Source: WRKB01 sp031551145
Lineage (GTDB): Bacteria; Desulfobacterota; Desulfovibrionia; Desulfovibrionales; Desulfovibrionaceae
Reading direction: 5' to 3'
Assembly: GCA_031551145.1 (NCBI GenBank)
Contig: JAVBNZ010000009.1
Location: 5,008 to 69,007, forward strand
Length of the DNA: 64,000 nucleotides
In this document: piece by piece, positions 32,986-43,479 of the stretch
Numbering within the stretch: the stretch's first letter is position 1
How the letters are laid out: each line of letters opens with the position of its first letter
The notes under the pieces: model-generated
The model's database searches: none
Told to the model about the DNA's origin: nothing
Seen by the model: only the letters and a program-made list of their open reading frames with translations
Position numbers and translations under genes: made by a program

Positions 32986-34680
32986 ATGGAACTTACAGGA
33001 GCGCAGATCTTTTTTGAATCGTTGAAACGGGAAGGGGTGGATATCCTCTTCGGCTACCCCGGCGGAGCGGTGATCGATCTCTATGACGAACTCTCCCGCC
33101 ATCCCGAAATCCGGCACATCCTGGTGCGGCACGAACAGGCCGCCGTGCACGCCGCCGACGGATACGCCAGAGCCTCCGGCAAGGTGGGCTGCTGCCTCGT
33201 CACCTCCGGTCCCGGCGCCACCAACACGGTTACCGGCATTGCCACCGCCTATTGCGACTCCATTCCCCTCGTGGTGTTCACGGGCCAGGTCCCCTGCGCC
33301 CTGATCGGCAACGACGCCTTTCAGGAAGTGGACATCGTGGGCATCACCCGCCCCTGCACCAAGCATAACTTTCTGGTCAAGGATCCGGCCCAGCTCACCA
33401 AGGTCATCCGTCAGGCCTTTTACCTCGCCCGTTCCGGACGCCCCGGCCCCGTGCTCGTGGATCTGCCCAAGGACGTGACGCAGAAAAAGACCGAATTCGT
33501 CTGGCCCGAAGACGTGAGCATGCGCAGCTACAACCCCACCTACAGGCCGAACCTGAATCAGTTGCGCCGCGCCGTGGACACGCTGATGAAGGCCGAGCGC
33601 CCGCTCATTCTGGCCGGCGGCGGTCTTATCGCCTCCGATGCCTCCCAGCCCCTGCTCGCGCTGGCGCGCGATCTGCGCCTGCCGGTGGTGGCCACCCTGA
33701 TGGGCCTGGGCGCCTTTCCCGCCCACGAGGAACTCTGGTTCGGCATGGTGGGCATGCACGGCACCTATGCAGCCAACAAGGCCATCCACAACGCCGACGT
33801 GCTCATTGCCGTGGGCGCGCGCTTTGACGACCGCGTCACCGGCCGGCTTTCCTCCTTCGCCTCCAAGGCCAAGATCATCCACATCGACATCGACCCCACG
33901 TCCATACGCAAGAACGTGAGCGTGCATGTGCCGGTGGTGGGCGATTCCTCCCTCGCGCTGCAGGGCATTCATGAAATCGCGCTGGCGCGCGGCGCGGAAA
34001 AAGACTGGGCCGCCGTGCACGCGCCCTGGGTGGAACAGCTCATCAGCTGGCGCTCCGAGCAGCCCGTGAACTATGCGGAAGGCGGCAGCGGCATCAAGCC
34101 CCAGGCCGTGATCGAATGCCTGCAAAAACTCACCAAGGGCGACGCCATCATCGCCACCGAAGTGGGCCAGAACCAGATGTGGGCCGCGCAGTTCTACGGC
34201 TTTACCAAGCCCCGCACCTTTCTCACCTCGGGCGGGCTCGGCACGATGGGCTACGGCTTTCCGGCAGCCATCGGCGCGCAGCTCGCCTTCCCGGACAAAA
34301 TCGTGGTGGACGTGGCCGGCGACGCCTCCATCCAGATGAACATCCAGGAGTTGGCCACAGCGGTCTGCCACAAGCTGCCGGTAAAAATCCTCATTCTCAA
34401 CAACGCCTACCTCGGCATGGTGCGCCAGTGGCAGGAGCTGTTCTATCAGCGCAACTACTGCGCCACCTGCATGGAGGCCCAGCCCGATTTTGTAAAACTG
34501 GCTGAAGCCTACGGCGCGGAAGGTTTCCGCATTGAACGGCCGGAAGATCTGGAGCCCACTTTGGCAAAGGCGCTCGGTTCGCCGAATACCAGCATCATCG
34601 ACGTGCGCGTGGATCGCGAGGAAAACGTGTATCCCATGGTTCCCGCGGGCGCGTCCCTTGATGAAATGCTGCTCGTGTAG
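32986..34680 (+). CDS. ilvB: acetolactate synthase, large catalytic subunit
   Basis: This TPP- and FAD-dependent enzyme starts branched-chain amino-acid synthesis. The 564-residue protein has the N-terminal FGYPGGAVIDLYDEL and LVRHEQAAVHAADGYARASG (catalytic Glu), the GARFDDRVTG segment, and the TPP-binding motif with GDASIQMNIQELATAV and LNNAYLGMVRQWQ. The AAGGAG site precedes ATG 32986. It leads an ilvB-ilvN-ilvC run with short gaps, the standard layout for valine and isoleucine synthesis. Confidence 0.96.
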   Translation: MELTGAQIFFESLKREGVDILFGYPGGAVIDLYDELSRHPEIRHILVRHEQAAVHAADGYARASGKVGCCLVTSGPGATNTVTGIATAYCDSIPLVVFTGQVPCALIGNDAFQEVDIVGITRPCTKHNFLVKDPAQLTKVIRQAFYLARSGRPGPVLVDLPKDVTQKKTEFVWPEDVSMRSYNPTYRPNLNQLRRAVDTLMKAERPLILAGGGLIASDASQPLLALARDLRLPVVATLMGLGAFPAHEELWFGMVGMHGTYAANKAIHNADVLIAVGARFDDRVTGRLSSFASKAKIIHIDIDPTSIRKNVSVHVPVVGDSSLALQGIHEIALARGAEKDWAAVHAPWVEQLISWRSEQPVNYAEGGSGIKPQAVIECLQKLTKGDAIIATEVGQNQMWAAQFYGFTKPRTFLTSGGLGTMGYGFPAAIGAQLAFPDKIVVDVAGDASIQMNIQELATAVCHKLPVKILILNNAYLGMVRQWQELFYQRNYCATCMEAQPDFVKLAEAYGAEGFRIERPEDLEPTLAKALGSPNTSIIDVRVDREENVYPMVPAGASLDEMLLV

Positions 34681-34689
34681 GAGGCGGAC

Positions 34690-35190
34690 ATGAAACACAG
34701 ACATATCCTTTCCGTGCTTGTGGAAAACGAACCCGGCGTACTTTCGCGCGTGGCCGGCCTGTTCAGCGGGCGCGGCTTCAACATCGAATCCCTGAACGTG
34801 GCCCCCACACTTGAGGAAGGGGTCTCGCACATGACCATATCCACCAGCGGCGACGCGCAGATCATCGAACAGATCATCAAGCAGCTGCGCAAGCTGGTGA
34901 CCGTGATCAAGGTGGTGGACATAGACGGCACAGCCTCTGTGGAACGCGAAATGATGTTCCTCAAGGTGCAGGCCGAAGACTCCAAGCGCGGCGAAATTCT
35001 GCGCATTGTGGAAATCTTTCGCTGCAAGGTCGTGGACGTCAGCCCCACGGAAATCACCTTGGAAGTGACGGGCGACCGGGAAAAAATCGAAGCCGTCATC
35101 GGCCTTCTGCAACGCTTCGGCATCAAGGAAATCGCCCGCACGGGCGTTGTGGCCATGCGCCGCTCCATGCAACGCGAACAGCATGGCTGA
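34690..35190 (+). CDS. ilvN: acetolactate synthase, small regulatory subunit
   Basis: A 166-residue regulatory subunit that activates the large subunit and confers valine feedback inhibition. The N-terminal ACT domain reads HILSVLVENEPGVLSRVAGL FSGRGFNIESL (split here) with the conserved Asn. The C-terminal domain has RCKVVDVSPTEITLEVTGD and the GIKEIARTGVVAMRR tail. TAGGAGG lies before ATG 34690, 9 bp after ilvB. Confidence 0.95.
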   Translation: MKHRHILSVLVENEPGVLSRVAGLFSGRGFNIESLNVAPTLEEGVSHMTISTSGDAQIIEQIIKQLRKLVTVIKVVDIDGTASVEREMMFLKVQAEDSKRGEILRIVEIFRCKVVDVSPTEITLEVTGDREKIEAVIGLLQRFGIKEIARTGVVAMRRSMQREQHG

Positions 35191-35215
35191 CACATATTCA
35201 ACACGAAGGAAGATC

Positions 35216-36208
35216 ATGAAAGTTTATTACGAAAAAGACGCCGACCTGAAGCTGCTCAAAAACAAGACCATTGCCGTCATCGGCTACGGCAGCCAGGGTC
35301 ATGCCCACGCCCAGAACCTGCGCGATTCCGGCCTGAAAGTCGTTGTCGGCCAGCGTCCCGGCGGCCCCAACTACGATCTGGCCAAAGAGCACGGCTTCAC
35401 CCCGCTCACCGTGGCCGAAGCCGCGGCCCAGGCCGATCTCATCATGATTCTGCTGCCGGATCAGATCCAGGCCGCCGTCTATGAAAAAGACATCCTGCCC
35501 CACCTCACAAAGGGCAAGGCCTTGCTGTTCGCGCACGGCTTCAACATCCACTTCGGGCAGATCACCCCGCCCAAGGATGTGGACGTTTTCCTCATCGCGC
35601 CCAAGGGCCCCGGCCACCTCGTGCGCCGCACCTATACCGAGGGCGGCGGCGTGCCCTGCCTGGTTGCCATTCACCAGGACGCCTCCGGCAAGGCCCTGCA
35701 GCTTGCCCTGGCCTATGCCAAGGGCGTGGGCGGCGCGCGAAGCGGCGTTATTGAAACCACCTTCCGCGAAGAAACCGAAACCGACCTTTTCGGCGAACAG
35801 GCCGTGCTCTGCGGCGGCCTCTCCGCCCTGGTCAAGGCCGGCTTCGAAACCCTGGTTGAAGCGGGCTATCAGCCCGAAATGGCCTATTTTGAGTGCCTGC
35901 ACGAGGTGAAGCTGATCGTCGACCTCATGTACGAAGGCGGCCTTGCCCGCATGCGCTATTCGATCAGCGACACCGCCGAATTCGGCGATTACCGCGTCGG
36001 CCCCCGCATCGTCACCGACGAAACCAAGGCTGAAATGCGCAAGGTGCTGAAAGAGATCCAACAGGGCGTGTTCGCGCGCGACTTCATCCTCGAAGCTCGC
36101 GCCGGCTACCCGGTCTTTAAAGCCACCCGCAGGCTCGAAGCCGAGCACCCCATTGAAAAAGTCGGCGCCGAACTGCGCGGCATGATGCCCTGGCTGAAAA
36201 AGAAATAA
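35216..36208 (+). CDS. ilvC: ketol-acid reductoisomerase
   Basis: This NADPH- and Mg-dependent enzyme converts acetolactate to dihydroxyisovalerate. The 330-residue class I protein starts MKVYYEKDADL and has the nucleotide-binding IAVIGYGSQGHAHAQNLRDS, FAHGFNIHFGQI, VFLIAPKGPGHLVRR and the metal site ETFREETETDLFGEQ-like segment with ECLHEVKLIVDLMYEGG. The start is ATG 35216 with AAGGA upstream; the frame upstream overlaps ilvN and is not used. A hairpin terminator follows. Confidence 0.97.
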   Translation: MKVYYEKDADLKLLKNKTIAVIGYGSQGHAHAQNLRDSGLKVVVGQRPGGPNYDLAKEHGFTPLTVAEAAAQADLIMILLPDQIQAAVYEKDILPHLTKGKALLFAHGFNIHFGQITPPKDVDVFLIAPKGPGHLVRRTYTEGGGVPCLVAIHQDASGKALQLALAYAKGVGGARSGVIETTFREETETDLFGEQAVLCGGLSALVKAGFETLVEAGYQPEMAYFECLHEVKLIVDLMYEGGLARMRYSISDTAEFGDYRVGPRIVTDETKAEMRKVLKEIQQGVFARDFILEARAGYPVFKATRRLEAEHPIEKVGAELRGMMPWLKKK

Positions 36209-36219
36209 GAAAGAACGTG

Positions 36220-36241
36220 AAGGGGGCCGCAAGGCCCCCTT
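36220..36241. terminator. hairpin between ilvC and the convergent reductase gene
   Basis: A perfect 9-bp stem AAGGGGGCC/GGCCCCCTT with a GCAA loop. T-runs on both sides are poor, but its place between converging genes suggests a shared terminator. Confidence 0.65.
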
Positions 36242-36247
36242 CGCAAC

Positions 36248-36888
36248 TCAAAGCTCCCGCGCCTTCGCTGCCAGGGAAGCGCCCAGGGCGTAGGCCCGTT
36301 CGCAGTCTTTGGGGAATTGCTCCTCATGGACTTTTTTGCGGGCATCGGCATCGAACGCATCGAATGCGTACTTTCCATAGTGTTCGGCATGCAGGGTTTC
36401 ATAGACCATAAGGCATTCGTGGTGCGAAAAGTGCAGCGAAAAGAATTGACGGGTGCTCCCGGTAAAGTGCCCGTGCCCGTGTTCGGCGGTTCCTCCTTCC
36501 GTATTGGCCAGGGTGTAGATGAGTCCCGCGACCATGGGCTTGGGCCGGCGGGTGCCGTAGCCGTCCGCGAAAAAGCCCGTCCAGGGATAGAGCAGCCGCT
36601 CTATGAACGCGCGGGTCGCGGCGCTTTCCGTGAAAAAATAGACCGGCGTGGCGACGAGCAGCACATCCGCCTCCTGAGCTTCTTCCAACAAGGGCGTCAG
36701 TTCGTCCTCGAAGCGGCACAGACTGCTGACTTTATCTCTTTTTTTGCACTTGTAGCAGCCTATGCAGCCGGACCAGCGCATGGGGTAAAGCTGCGCGATG
36801 CGGGAGCCTCCCGCGCCGCGCACGGCGTGTTCAAGCACGGTTTCGGTGTTCTTGTGCCTGCGCGGACTGCCGTTGACGGCAAGGATGT

Positions 36889-36892
<4 letters not shown>
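36248..36892 (-). CDS. flavodoxin-fold NAD(P)H-dependent oxidoreductase
   Basis: A 214-residue FMN-reductase-like protein. The phosphate loop is NGSPRRHKNTETVLEHA, and the second FMN segment is LVATPVYFFTESAATRAFIERL. A Cys-rich stretch SGCIGCYKCKKRDKVSSLC, with four Cys, is typical of iron-sulfur flavoproteins and related reductases, although the spacing does not prove a cluster. The ATG overlaps the nspC stop by 4 bp, so it is part of the polyamine gene cluster. Its substrate is unknown. Confidence 0.78.
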
Positions 36893-38051
<1,159 letters not shown>

Positions 38052-38079
<28 letters not shown>

Positions 38080-39248
38080 GGCAGACCGTGTTTATTGAGC
38101 TGCTCCATGAAGGGTTCGGGGTCGAATTCCTCCATGTTCCACACGCCGGGGCGCCTCCACAGGCCCTTGAGCATGAGCATGGCCCCGATCATGGCCGGCA
38201 CGCCCGTGGTGTAGGAAATGGCCTGGGAGCCCACTTCGGCGTAACAGGCCTCGTGATCGCAGACGTTATAGATGTATACGGCCTTGGGCCTGCCGTTCTT
38301 CACCCCGCGCATGACGTTGCCGATGCAGGTCTTGCCCTTGGTCAGCGGGCCGAGGGAGGCCGGATCGGGCAACAACGCCTTGAGGAACTGGATGGGCACA
38401 ATCTCCCTGCCCTGATAGAGAACGGGATCGATGCGCGTCATGCCAACGTTGCCCAGCACTTTCAGGTGGTTGAGATAGTTGTCCGAAAAAGTCATCCAGA
38501 AGCGGGCGCGTTTGAGTCCCTTGATGTTGAGCACCAGGGATTCCAGTTCCTCGTGGTACATGAGGAAGCACTTCTTCGGGCCGATGCCGTCCGGAAAATC
38601 AAAATTCATGGACCAGGAAAGCGGATCGGTCTCCACCCACTCGCCGCGTTCCCAATAGCGGCCTTTGGCCGTGACTTCGCGGATGTTGATTTCGGGGTTG
38701 AAATTTGTGGCGAAGGGTTGGCCGTGATCGCCCGCGTTGCAGTCGATGATGTCGAGCACGTGCGCTTCGTCCAACTCGTGCTTCATGACGTAGGCGGCAA
38801 AAACGTTGGTGACGCCGGGATCGAAGCCGCTGCCCAGCAGGGCGGTGAGTCCGGCCTTTTCAAAGCGTTCGCGATAGGCCCATTGCCAGGAGTATTCGAA
38901 CTTCGCGGTGTCCGGCGGCTCATAGTTGGCGGTGTCGAGATAATGCACGCCGCATTCCAGGCAGGCGTCCATGATCGAAAGATCCTGGTACGGCAGGGCG
39001 ATGTTGAGCACCATTTCGGGCTTGAAGGAACGGATGAGCGCGCAAAGCTCCGCAACATTGTCCGCATCCACGCGGGCGGTGGTCAGTTCACGGCCCGTGC
39101 GTCGCTTCACGTCCGCCGCAATGGCTTCGCACTTCGAATGCGTGCGACCGGCCAGCATGATTTCGGAAAACACCTCCGGCACCTGCGCGCATTTGTGCGC
39201 CACCACGGAACCCACACCGCCCGCGCCGATGATCAGCACTTTCGACAT
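38052..39248 (-). CDS. carboxynorspermidine synthase (saccharopine dehydrogenase family)
   Basis: A 398-residue NADPH-dependent enzyme that condenses aspartate semialdehyde with a diamine to carboxy-(nor)spermidine. The Rossmann motif is VLIIGAGGVGSVVAHKCA. Further markers are DTANYEPPDTAKFEY, GSGFDPGVTNVFAAY and DCNAGDHGQPFATNFNPE. The start is ATG 39248 with AGGAGG five bases upstream; a GTG at 39254 falls within that ribosome site. With nspC it forms the alternative polyamine pathway known from Vibrio, Campylobacter and many deltaproteobacteria. Confidence 0.9.
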
Positions 39249-39296
39249 ATCCACCTCCTAAGAACAGATAAACTTTGAAACGCCCGCTCCGTCGCG

Positions 39297-39373
39297 GCCG
39301 GCGGAAGTAAATTCGGCGGCCGACGCTTCACGCCGGCAGAGCATTTGAACATTTTCAATGGCAAAATGCTCTA
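39297..39373. repeat. partial copy R6 of the palindromic element
   Basis: The terminal stem of the element is intact: AGAGCATTT (39338-39346) pairs with AAATGCTCT (39364-39372). It is preceded by GCCGGCG (39297-39303) paired with CGCCGGC (39331-39337). The element edge CTCTA supplies the TAG stop of the minus-strand TPR lipoprotein gene. The first two hairpins of the full element are degenerate or missing. Confidence 0.55.
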
Positions 39374-39949
39374 CTTGCATTGGCCTTCTTTACGTGCCGC
39401 TTCCCGAGGACCGCAGTCGCCGTATGAACAGCCCTTGTTGAAATATTCGCAGGCAGCTTCGGAATTGCCTGCGCGCCGGGCAAGTTCTCCGCGCAGATTC
39501 CAGGCGCGGGGCTGTTTTGCGTCTTTTGCCAGCACATAGTCCACATCCCGGTGCGCCGCGGCGACGGCGCCGCCCCGCAGAGAGGCAAGCGCCCTGAATG
39601 AATAGTTTTCCGTCGTAGGGGCCAGGCGTATGGCTTTCGTGAGGTCCTCGAAGGCTTCTTCCCGCTTCCCGAGTTCACTGTAGGCCAGGCCGCGCCGGGC
39701 GTATGCCTCCGCATAGTCGGGCTCTTTCGCCGCAACTTCGTTGAGCAGACGCACGGCCTCTTGCGGATCCGAGCAGATGTCGCCTTTCCACAGTACATGA
39801 GCCTTGGCGAAAAGCAATTCCGCTTCTTCCGAATGCCTGCCCGTCAAGCCCGTAACGTTCTGACCGGATGCAGGCGGGGGGGCCTTCGATCCGCCGCAGC
39901 CCGACAGAAGAAAAAGCAGAAATATCAATGCGGCAGAAACGGTTCGCAT
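39371..39949 (-). CDS. TPR-repeat lipoprotein
   Basis: A 192-residue protein with a lipoprotein signal (MRTVSAALIFLLFLLSGC, Cys18) and about three tetratricopeptide repeats, for example PDYAEAYARRGLAYSELGKR and PRAWNLRGELARRAGNSEAA. The C-terminus has two Cys (CSYGDCGP) in a Sel1/TPR-like setting. It would be anchored on the periplasmic side of a membrane and act in protein interaction. Its stop codon lies at the edge of repeat copy R6. No specific partner is evident. Confidence 0.75.
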   Translation of the reverse strand: MRTVSAALIFLLFLLSGCGGSKAPPPASGQNVTGLTGRHSEEAELLFAKAHVLWKGDICSDPQEAVRLLNEVAAKEPDYAEAYARRGLAYSELGKREEAFEDLTKAIRLAPTTENYSFRALASLRGGAVAAAHRDVDYVLAKDAKQPRAWNLRGELARRAGNSEAACEYFNKGCSYGDCGPREAARKEGQCK

Positions 39950-39978
39950 ATTTTTCTCTCAGTCTTAGTGGGTTTGAA

Positions 39979-40007
39979 TTGACATTGCATATCTCATTAT
40001 CAATAAT
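39979..40007 (+). promoter_or_regulatory. upstream sigma-70-type promoter of the 40144 gene
   Basis: TTGACA (39979-39984), 17 bases, AATAAT (40002-40007). The -35 is a perfect match to consensus and the spacing is ideal. The surroundings are much more AT-rich than the rest of the window. Confidence 0.65.
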
Positions 40008-40044
40008 AAGAATAGTTCTGGATTCTCGCGCTGCCGAGTTTAAG

Positions 40045-40073
40045 TTGACATTCTATATTTATTTATTAATAAT
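40045..40073 (+). promoter_or_regulatory. downstream sigma-70-type promoter of the 40144 gene
   Basis: TTGACA (40045-40050), 17 bases, AATAAT (40068-40073): the same -35, spacer length and -10 as the promoter 66 bp upstream, with similar AT-rich spacers. It lies 70 bp before the gene start. Confidence 0.65.
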
Positions 40074-40143
40074 TCGATGCACAGTATCACCTTCCGCATG
40101 CTCCAGCTATACGTATTCTTTTTCAACCCCGGAGGGAATCGTC

Positions 40144-40578
40144 ATGTTGTTCAGCCGTCATCTCGACAAGATACGTAACTGCAGCGAATTGTTAAAATCT
40201 TTTTCCGGTGCGGGCAATGAACACCTTTTGGTCCGCGCCGCCTTGAGTCTGTTGGCAAGCGATCCTGCGTTATTCGATAAATGCGTATCAAAACACAACC
40301 CTTTTTTGCATGAATTTCTGGATCATATTGATTTTTCAGATCCCGACCATGTCCCCGACGTCTGCTTCAATCTGTTGGAATGCCTGGCCGTGATTTTCCG
40401 CGAAAAGGAACTCCGCATGCCGTACGTGCCCCAGCAGCCAGAAGAGCGGGATCTGCTCAGGTATTTTGAACAATGCGGCGAATGGCTGCCGGACGACGAA
40501 CATATGGTTTCCCACTGGTACTGGCGGCACCTGCCCGAACAGTTCGGCGCGCCCCGGCATTCTTCCGCGCTGCACTGA
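40144..40578 (+). CDS. hypothetical protein behind tandem promoters
   Basis: I do not recognise this 144-residue soluble protein (MLFSRHLDKIRNCSELLKSF...). It is acidic and helical in the first half, with aromatic-rich LPDDEHMVSHWYWRHLPEQF near the end. GGAGGG lies seven bases before ATG 40144. The open frame extends upstream through the promoter region, but without a start that fits. It is an isolated plus-strand gene converging with the polysaccharide-export gene, with 4 bp between the stops. Two strong promoters suggest high expression. Confidence 0.7.
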   Translation: MLFSRHLDKIRNCSELLKSFSGAGNEHLLVRAALSLLASDPALFDKCVSKHNPFLHEFLDHIDFSDPDHVPDVCFNLLECLAVIFREKELRMPYVPQQPEERDLLRYFEQCGEWLPDDEHMVSHWYWRHLPEQFGAPRHSSALH

Positions 40579-40582
40579 GTTC

Positions 40583-42127
40583 TTACAACCCCAACACAAG
40601 GCGGCTGGAAACCGCCACCTGATACAGCACCAGGGCCACGTCTTTGATCGCCTGCATGGTTTTCGACTCCACCTTGGGCAGCACGAGAATCTGATCGCCG
40701 GGCGCCACGTCCACGTCCTCCGAGCGCAGCACCGCGCCATTGCGGCGCATGATGAGGCTTGAGGAGGTATCCGCCCTTCTGGAATATCCACCCGCGCCCT
40801 TGATGTAGTCACCGAATTTCTTGTCCTTGCTCCAGATCATGGCCTGGGGCACCTGTACCTCGCCGCTGACCATGACGACGTCGCTCTTTTCCGGCACCAC
40901 GATGACGTCGCCGTCTTCCAGAGTCAGGTCGGCGTTGTCCACCACCACTATGCCTTCCGGCTCGACAGATTTGGCCCGTTCGACGAACTTCGACAGCATT
41001 TCCGCCTCTTTGGCGCGGATTTGCGCTTCTTCAGCGCTGGAGGAGGTGGCGGTGAAGGCCGTCTGCTCCAGGCGCTGCAGGGCCTCGGCCACGGCTTTTT
41101 TCTGGCGTTCGGCGACACTTTTGCGCTTGATGTGGATGGAGCGCAGATCGGCACGGCCCGGTTCCACGGCGATGTATTTGCGCACGTCGTTCAGCGTTGC
41201 GCCGCGCCGCACGGGAAAGCGGGACGCACCGCGCACCGCGCCCTGCACCTGCACCATGATGGTGTTGCTTGCGGCATCGGCCGTGAACGTAATTTTGTCT
41301 CCGTCCTCCAGCTTCAGAGAGCGGAAGGAGGAAAGAGGCACGTAGGTGGTGTAGGTCGTCCCTTTGCGCATGCCGTTCAGGGTGATGTGCGTCGCCCGGC
41401 TGGTCGGCTCCGCCAGGGCCGTGAGCGCCGCGCCCGTGGCCTCGCCGGGCAGGAATTCGAAGCGCGCCGGAACGCGCACCTCGCCGGAGGCCTCCATCGT
41501 GGGCCCGCGCTCATCCACCACCAGGGTGTCGCCCTCATGCAGGCGCACCGGGAGCATGATGCCCTTTTGCGCAAAGGGATAGAGATCAAGCCGTTCCACG
41601 GTCTCCCCGCCGCGCAGGAGGCGAATGGAGCGATAGGATCCCCGCGCGGGATCGATGCCGCCCGCCTTGTCCAGAAAAGCCGGCAGCGCATCGCTCGGCA
41701 GGCCGGTGTAGCGGCCCGGCTTCTGCACTGCCCCGGTCACAAAGACGGCCACGGGGCGGGTATCCAGCGGCGCGATATAAATCTGCGTCCCTTCCCCGCC
41801 GGCGGCCGCCAGTTTGCTCTTCAGGGCTTCGCCCAGCTTGTCGTGAGTCAGCCCGGCCACGGGAATGACGAGAGAGGGGCTGTTCTGATCCTCAGGCAAC
41901 GCAATGTTGCCCTGCGCATCGACAACCAGGGTGCCGTCAAAAACTCGGCCGCCCCAAAGGCGCAACACCACGCGGTCTCCGGGTTCGAGCACCGGGGTTT
42001 CCGTGCCTCGGCCCTTGGCGAAATTGCCCTGAAAAAGATTGGCCGCGAAGGGATCGGCCGCCTGCGCGGCCGCGGCGGACAGCAGAATAAGCGCTGCAAG
42101 CACAAGAAAGCGGATCGTATGGATCAT
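40583..42127 (-). CDS. polysaccharide export protein with SLBB domains
   Basis: A 514-residue periplasmic or outer-membrane protein of the Wza/SLBB group. A cleavable signal peptide (MIHTIRFLVLAALILLSAAAAQA) precedes the polysaccharide-export domain (LEPGDRVVLRLWGG...GNIALP). SLBB repeats follow: VFVTGAVQKPGRYTGLPSDA, MVQVQGAVRGASRFPVRRGA and VMVSGEVQVPQAMIW. A coiled-coil-like stretch (about 335-400) separates the second and third. The lipid-attachment Cys of classical Wza is absent. It likely takes part in capsule or exopolysaccharide export; the small lipoprotein gene upstream may belong to the same unit. Confidence 0.85.
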   Translation of the reverse strand: MIHTIRFLVLAALILLSAAAAQAADPFAANLFQGNFAKGRGTETPVLEPGDRVVLRLWGGRVFDGTLVVDAQGNIALPEDQNSPSLVIPVAGLTHDKLGEALKSKLAAAGGEGTQIYIAPLDTRPVAVFVTGAVQKPGRYTGLPSDALPAFLDKAGGIDPARGSYRSIRLLRGGETVERLDLYPFAQKGIMLPVRLHEGDTLVVDERGPTMEASGEVRVPARFEFLPGEATGAALTALAEPTSRATHITLNGMRKGTTYTTYVPLSSFRSLKLEDGDKITFTADAASNTIMVQVQGAVRGASRFPVRRGATLNDVRKYIAVEPGRADLRSIHIKRKSVAERQKKAVAEALQRLEQTAFTATSSSAEEAQIRAKEAEMLSKFVERAKSVEPEGIVVVDNADLTLEDGDVIVVPEKSDVVMVSGEVQVPQAMIWSKDKKFGDYIKGAGGYSRRADTSSSLIMRRNGAVLRSEDVDVAPGDQILVLPKVESKTMQAIKDVALVLYQVAVSSRLVLGL

Positions 42128-42174
42128 GACGTCTTTTTAAGATATGCGGGGTGGACGGGAAATAAACAGCCAAA

Positions 42175-42513
42175 CTATCTGATGCCCTGGCCCAGAATGC
42201 GCGGGGCCGTCTTCCAAGGCTGATCGGCGGAGGCGCGGCAGATGACGACCATTTCCGCTTCCCGCCCCCGCGCGACCACCGTTGCCCGGCGGCAGTCCTC
42301 CCCGCTTGCGGAGGTGAACGGCCCTTCCTGGGCAACGTGCAGATCCGCTCCGAATTCCGGATCGTCCAGCACGGTTCCGGCCCCCGGCTCGGCGGAAGCC
42401 ATAAAGGTCGCCAGGGGGGAAAGGGGTTCGGGCGGCGGCGGGGGCGCGGAACCGAAACAGGCGGCCGTCAGGCAGCTTGTTCCCAGCAAAATGTACCGTA
42501 TGCAGCGCGTCAT
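42175..42513 (-). CDS. small lipoprotein of unknown function
   Basis: A 112-residue protein with a lipoprotein signal (MTRCIRYILLGTSCLTAAC, lipobox Cys19) followed by a proline-rich spacer and a compact domain with CRRATVVARGREAEMVVICRA, holding two Cys that could form a disulfide. It lies 47 bp upstream of the polysaccharide-export gene on the same strand, so a role at the cell envelope in that system is a reasonable guess. No family is recognised with confidence. Confidence 0.65.
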   Translation of the reverse strand: MTRCIRYILLGTSCLTAACFGSAPPPPPEPLSPLATFMASAEPGAGTVLDDPEFGADLHVAQEGPFTSASGEDCRRATVVARGREAEMVVICRASADQPWKTAPRILGQGIR

Positions 42514-42577
42514 TATCGGCCTCGCAAAGGAAAAATTCGGGCAGTAACCATACGCCTTGCCCCTCCCCCTGTCTATA

Positions 42578-43402
42578 TCACATCTTCCGCGCCAGGGCGC
42601 TTACCAAGCGCGTCAGCGTGCCGGAAGCCCGCTGCGCGGCCTCGATGATTTCCTCGATGCTCGTCGCGCCCATGCAGTCCGGCAGGTTTTTGTTGCTCAG
42701 ACAGGAAAGCCCCAGAACGCGCATGCCCATATGCCGGGCCGCGATGACCTCCAGCACCGTGGACATGCCCACGGCGTCCGCCCCGGCCAGGCGGAGCATG
42801 CGGGTGTGGGCCGGCGTTTCCAGTTCCGGGCCCGGCACGCCCGCATACACCCCGCGCTCCAGGCGTATGCCGGCGGATCTCGCTTCTTTCAGGGCCAGGG
42901 CAATAAGTTCCTGATCATACACGGCGCTCATGTCGGGAAAACGCGGCCCCCAGGCTTCAATGTTTGGACCGCTCAGCGGGCTTTGGCCCGTGCAGTTGAT
43001 GTGATCGGTGATCAGCATCAGGTCGCCGGCATCCCATTGCGGGTTCAGGCAGCCGGCGGCGTTGGTGATCATCAGAATTTCCGCTCCGATCAGCCGCATG
43101 ACCCGCACCCCAGCGCAGACCTGCGACGAGCTGTAGCCCTCGTACAAATGGCAACGGCCCTGCTGGAGGAGTACGGGCGTTGTGCCCGCATAGGCGGCAA
43201 TAAAGCGCCCTTCGTGGGATGCGACCGTGGAAAGCGGTACGCCCGGCAAATCCTCAAAGGGCACAACGGAGACGCTTTCAAAACTTTTCGCCAGTTCGCC
43301 GAGCCCGGTGCCGCAGACCAGGGCCGCACGCGGACGGAAGGCGGGAGGCAGCTTTGCCGCCAGGCAGGCAGCCGCGCGCTGGACTTCTTCATAATTTTGC
43401 AT
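42578..43402 (-). CDS. purine-nucleoside phosphorylase
   Basis: A 274-residue trimeric-type purine nucleoside phosphorylase that splits inosine or guanosine with phosphate. Markers are LVCGTGLGELAKSF (phosphate site), SHEGRFIAAYAG, LLQQGRCHLYEGYS, ILMITNAAGCLN and DAVGMSTVLEVIAARHMGMR. The start is ATG 43402, with AAGG upstream, giving the standard length; the longer frame has no support. It is divergent from the motA-like gene. Together with hpt it serves purine salvage. Confidence 0.92.
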   Translation of the reverse strand: MQNYEEVQRAAACLAAKLPPAFRPRAALVCGTGLGELAKSFESVSVVPFEDLPGVPLSTVASHEGRFIAAYAGTTPVLLQQGRCHLYEGYSSSQVCAGVRVMRLIGAEILMITNAAGCLNPQWDAGDLMLITDHINCTGQSPLSGPNIEAWGPRFPDMSAVYDQELIALALKEARSAGIRLERGVYAGVPGPELETPAHTRMLRLAGADAVGMSTVLEVIAARHMGMRVLGLSCLSNKNLPDCMGATSIEEIIEAAQRASGTLTRLVSALARKM

Positions 43403-43479
43403 GATACTGCCTTGTTTGGAAATATCCCGCAATATGCGCTTTCCGCGAAATATACCGGAGGCGGCCTCAAGGAGCAAGA

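Noticed and set aside
32734..35217. A minus-strand open frame of 827 codons
   Set aside because: It is the mirror of ilvB and ilvN and has the same low-information composition.
39979..40075. A Fur-box reading of the AT-rich repeats before the 40144 gene
   Set aside because: The best alignment to the 19-bp Fur consensus gives only about 10 matches; the promoter reading explains the sequence better.
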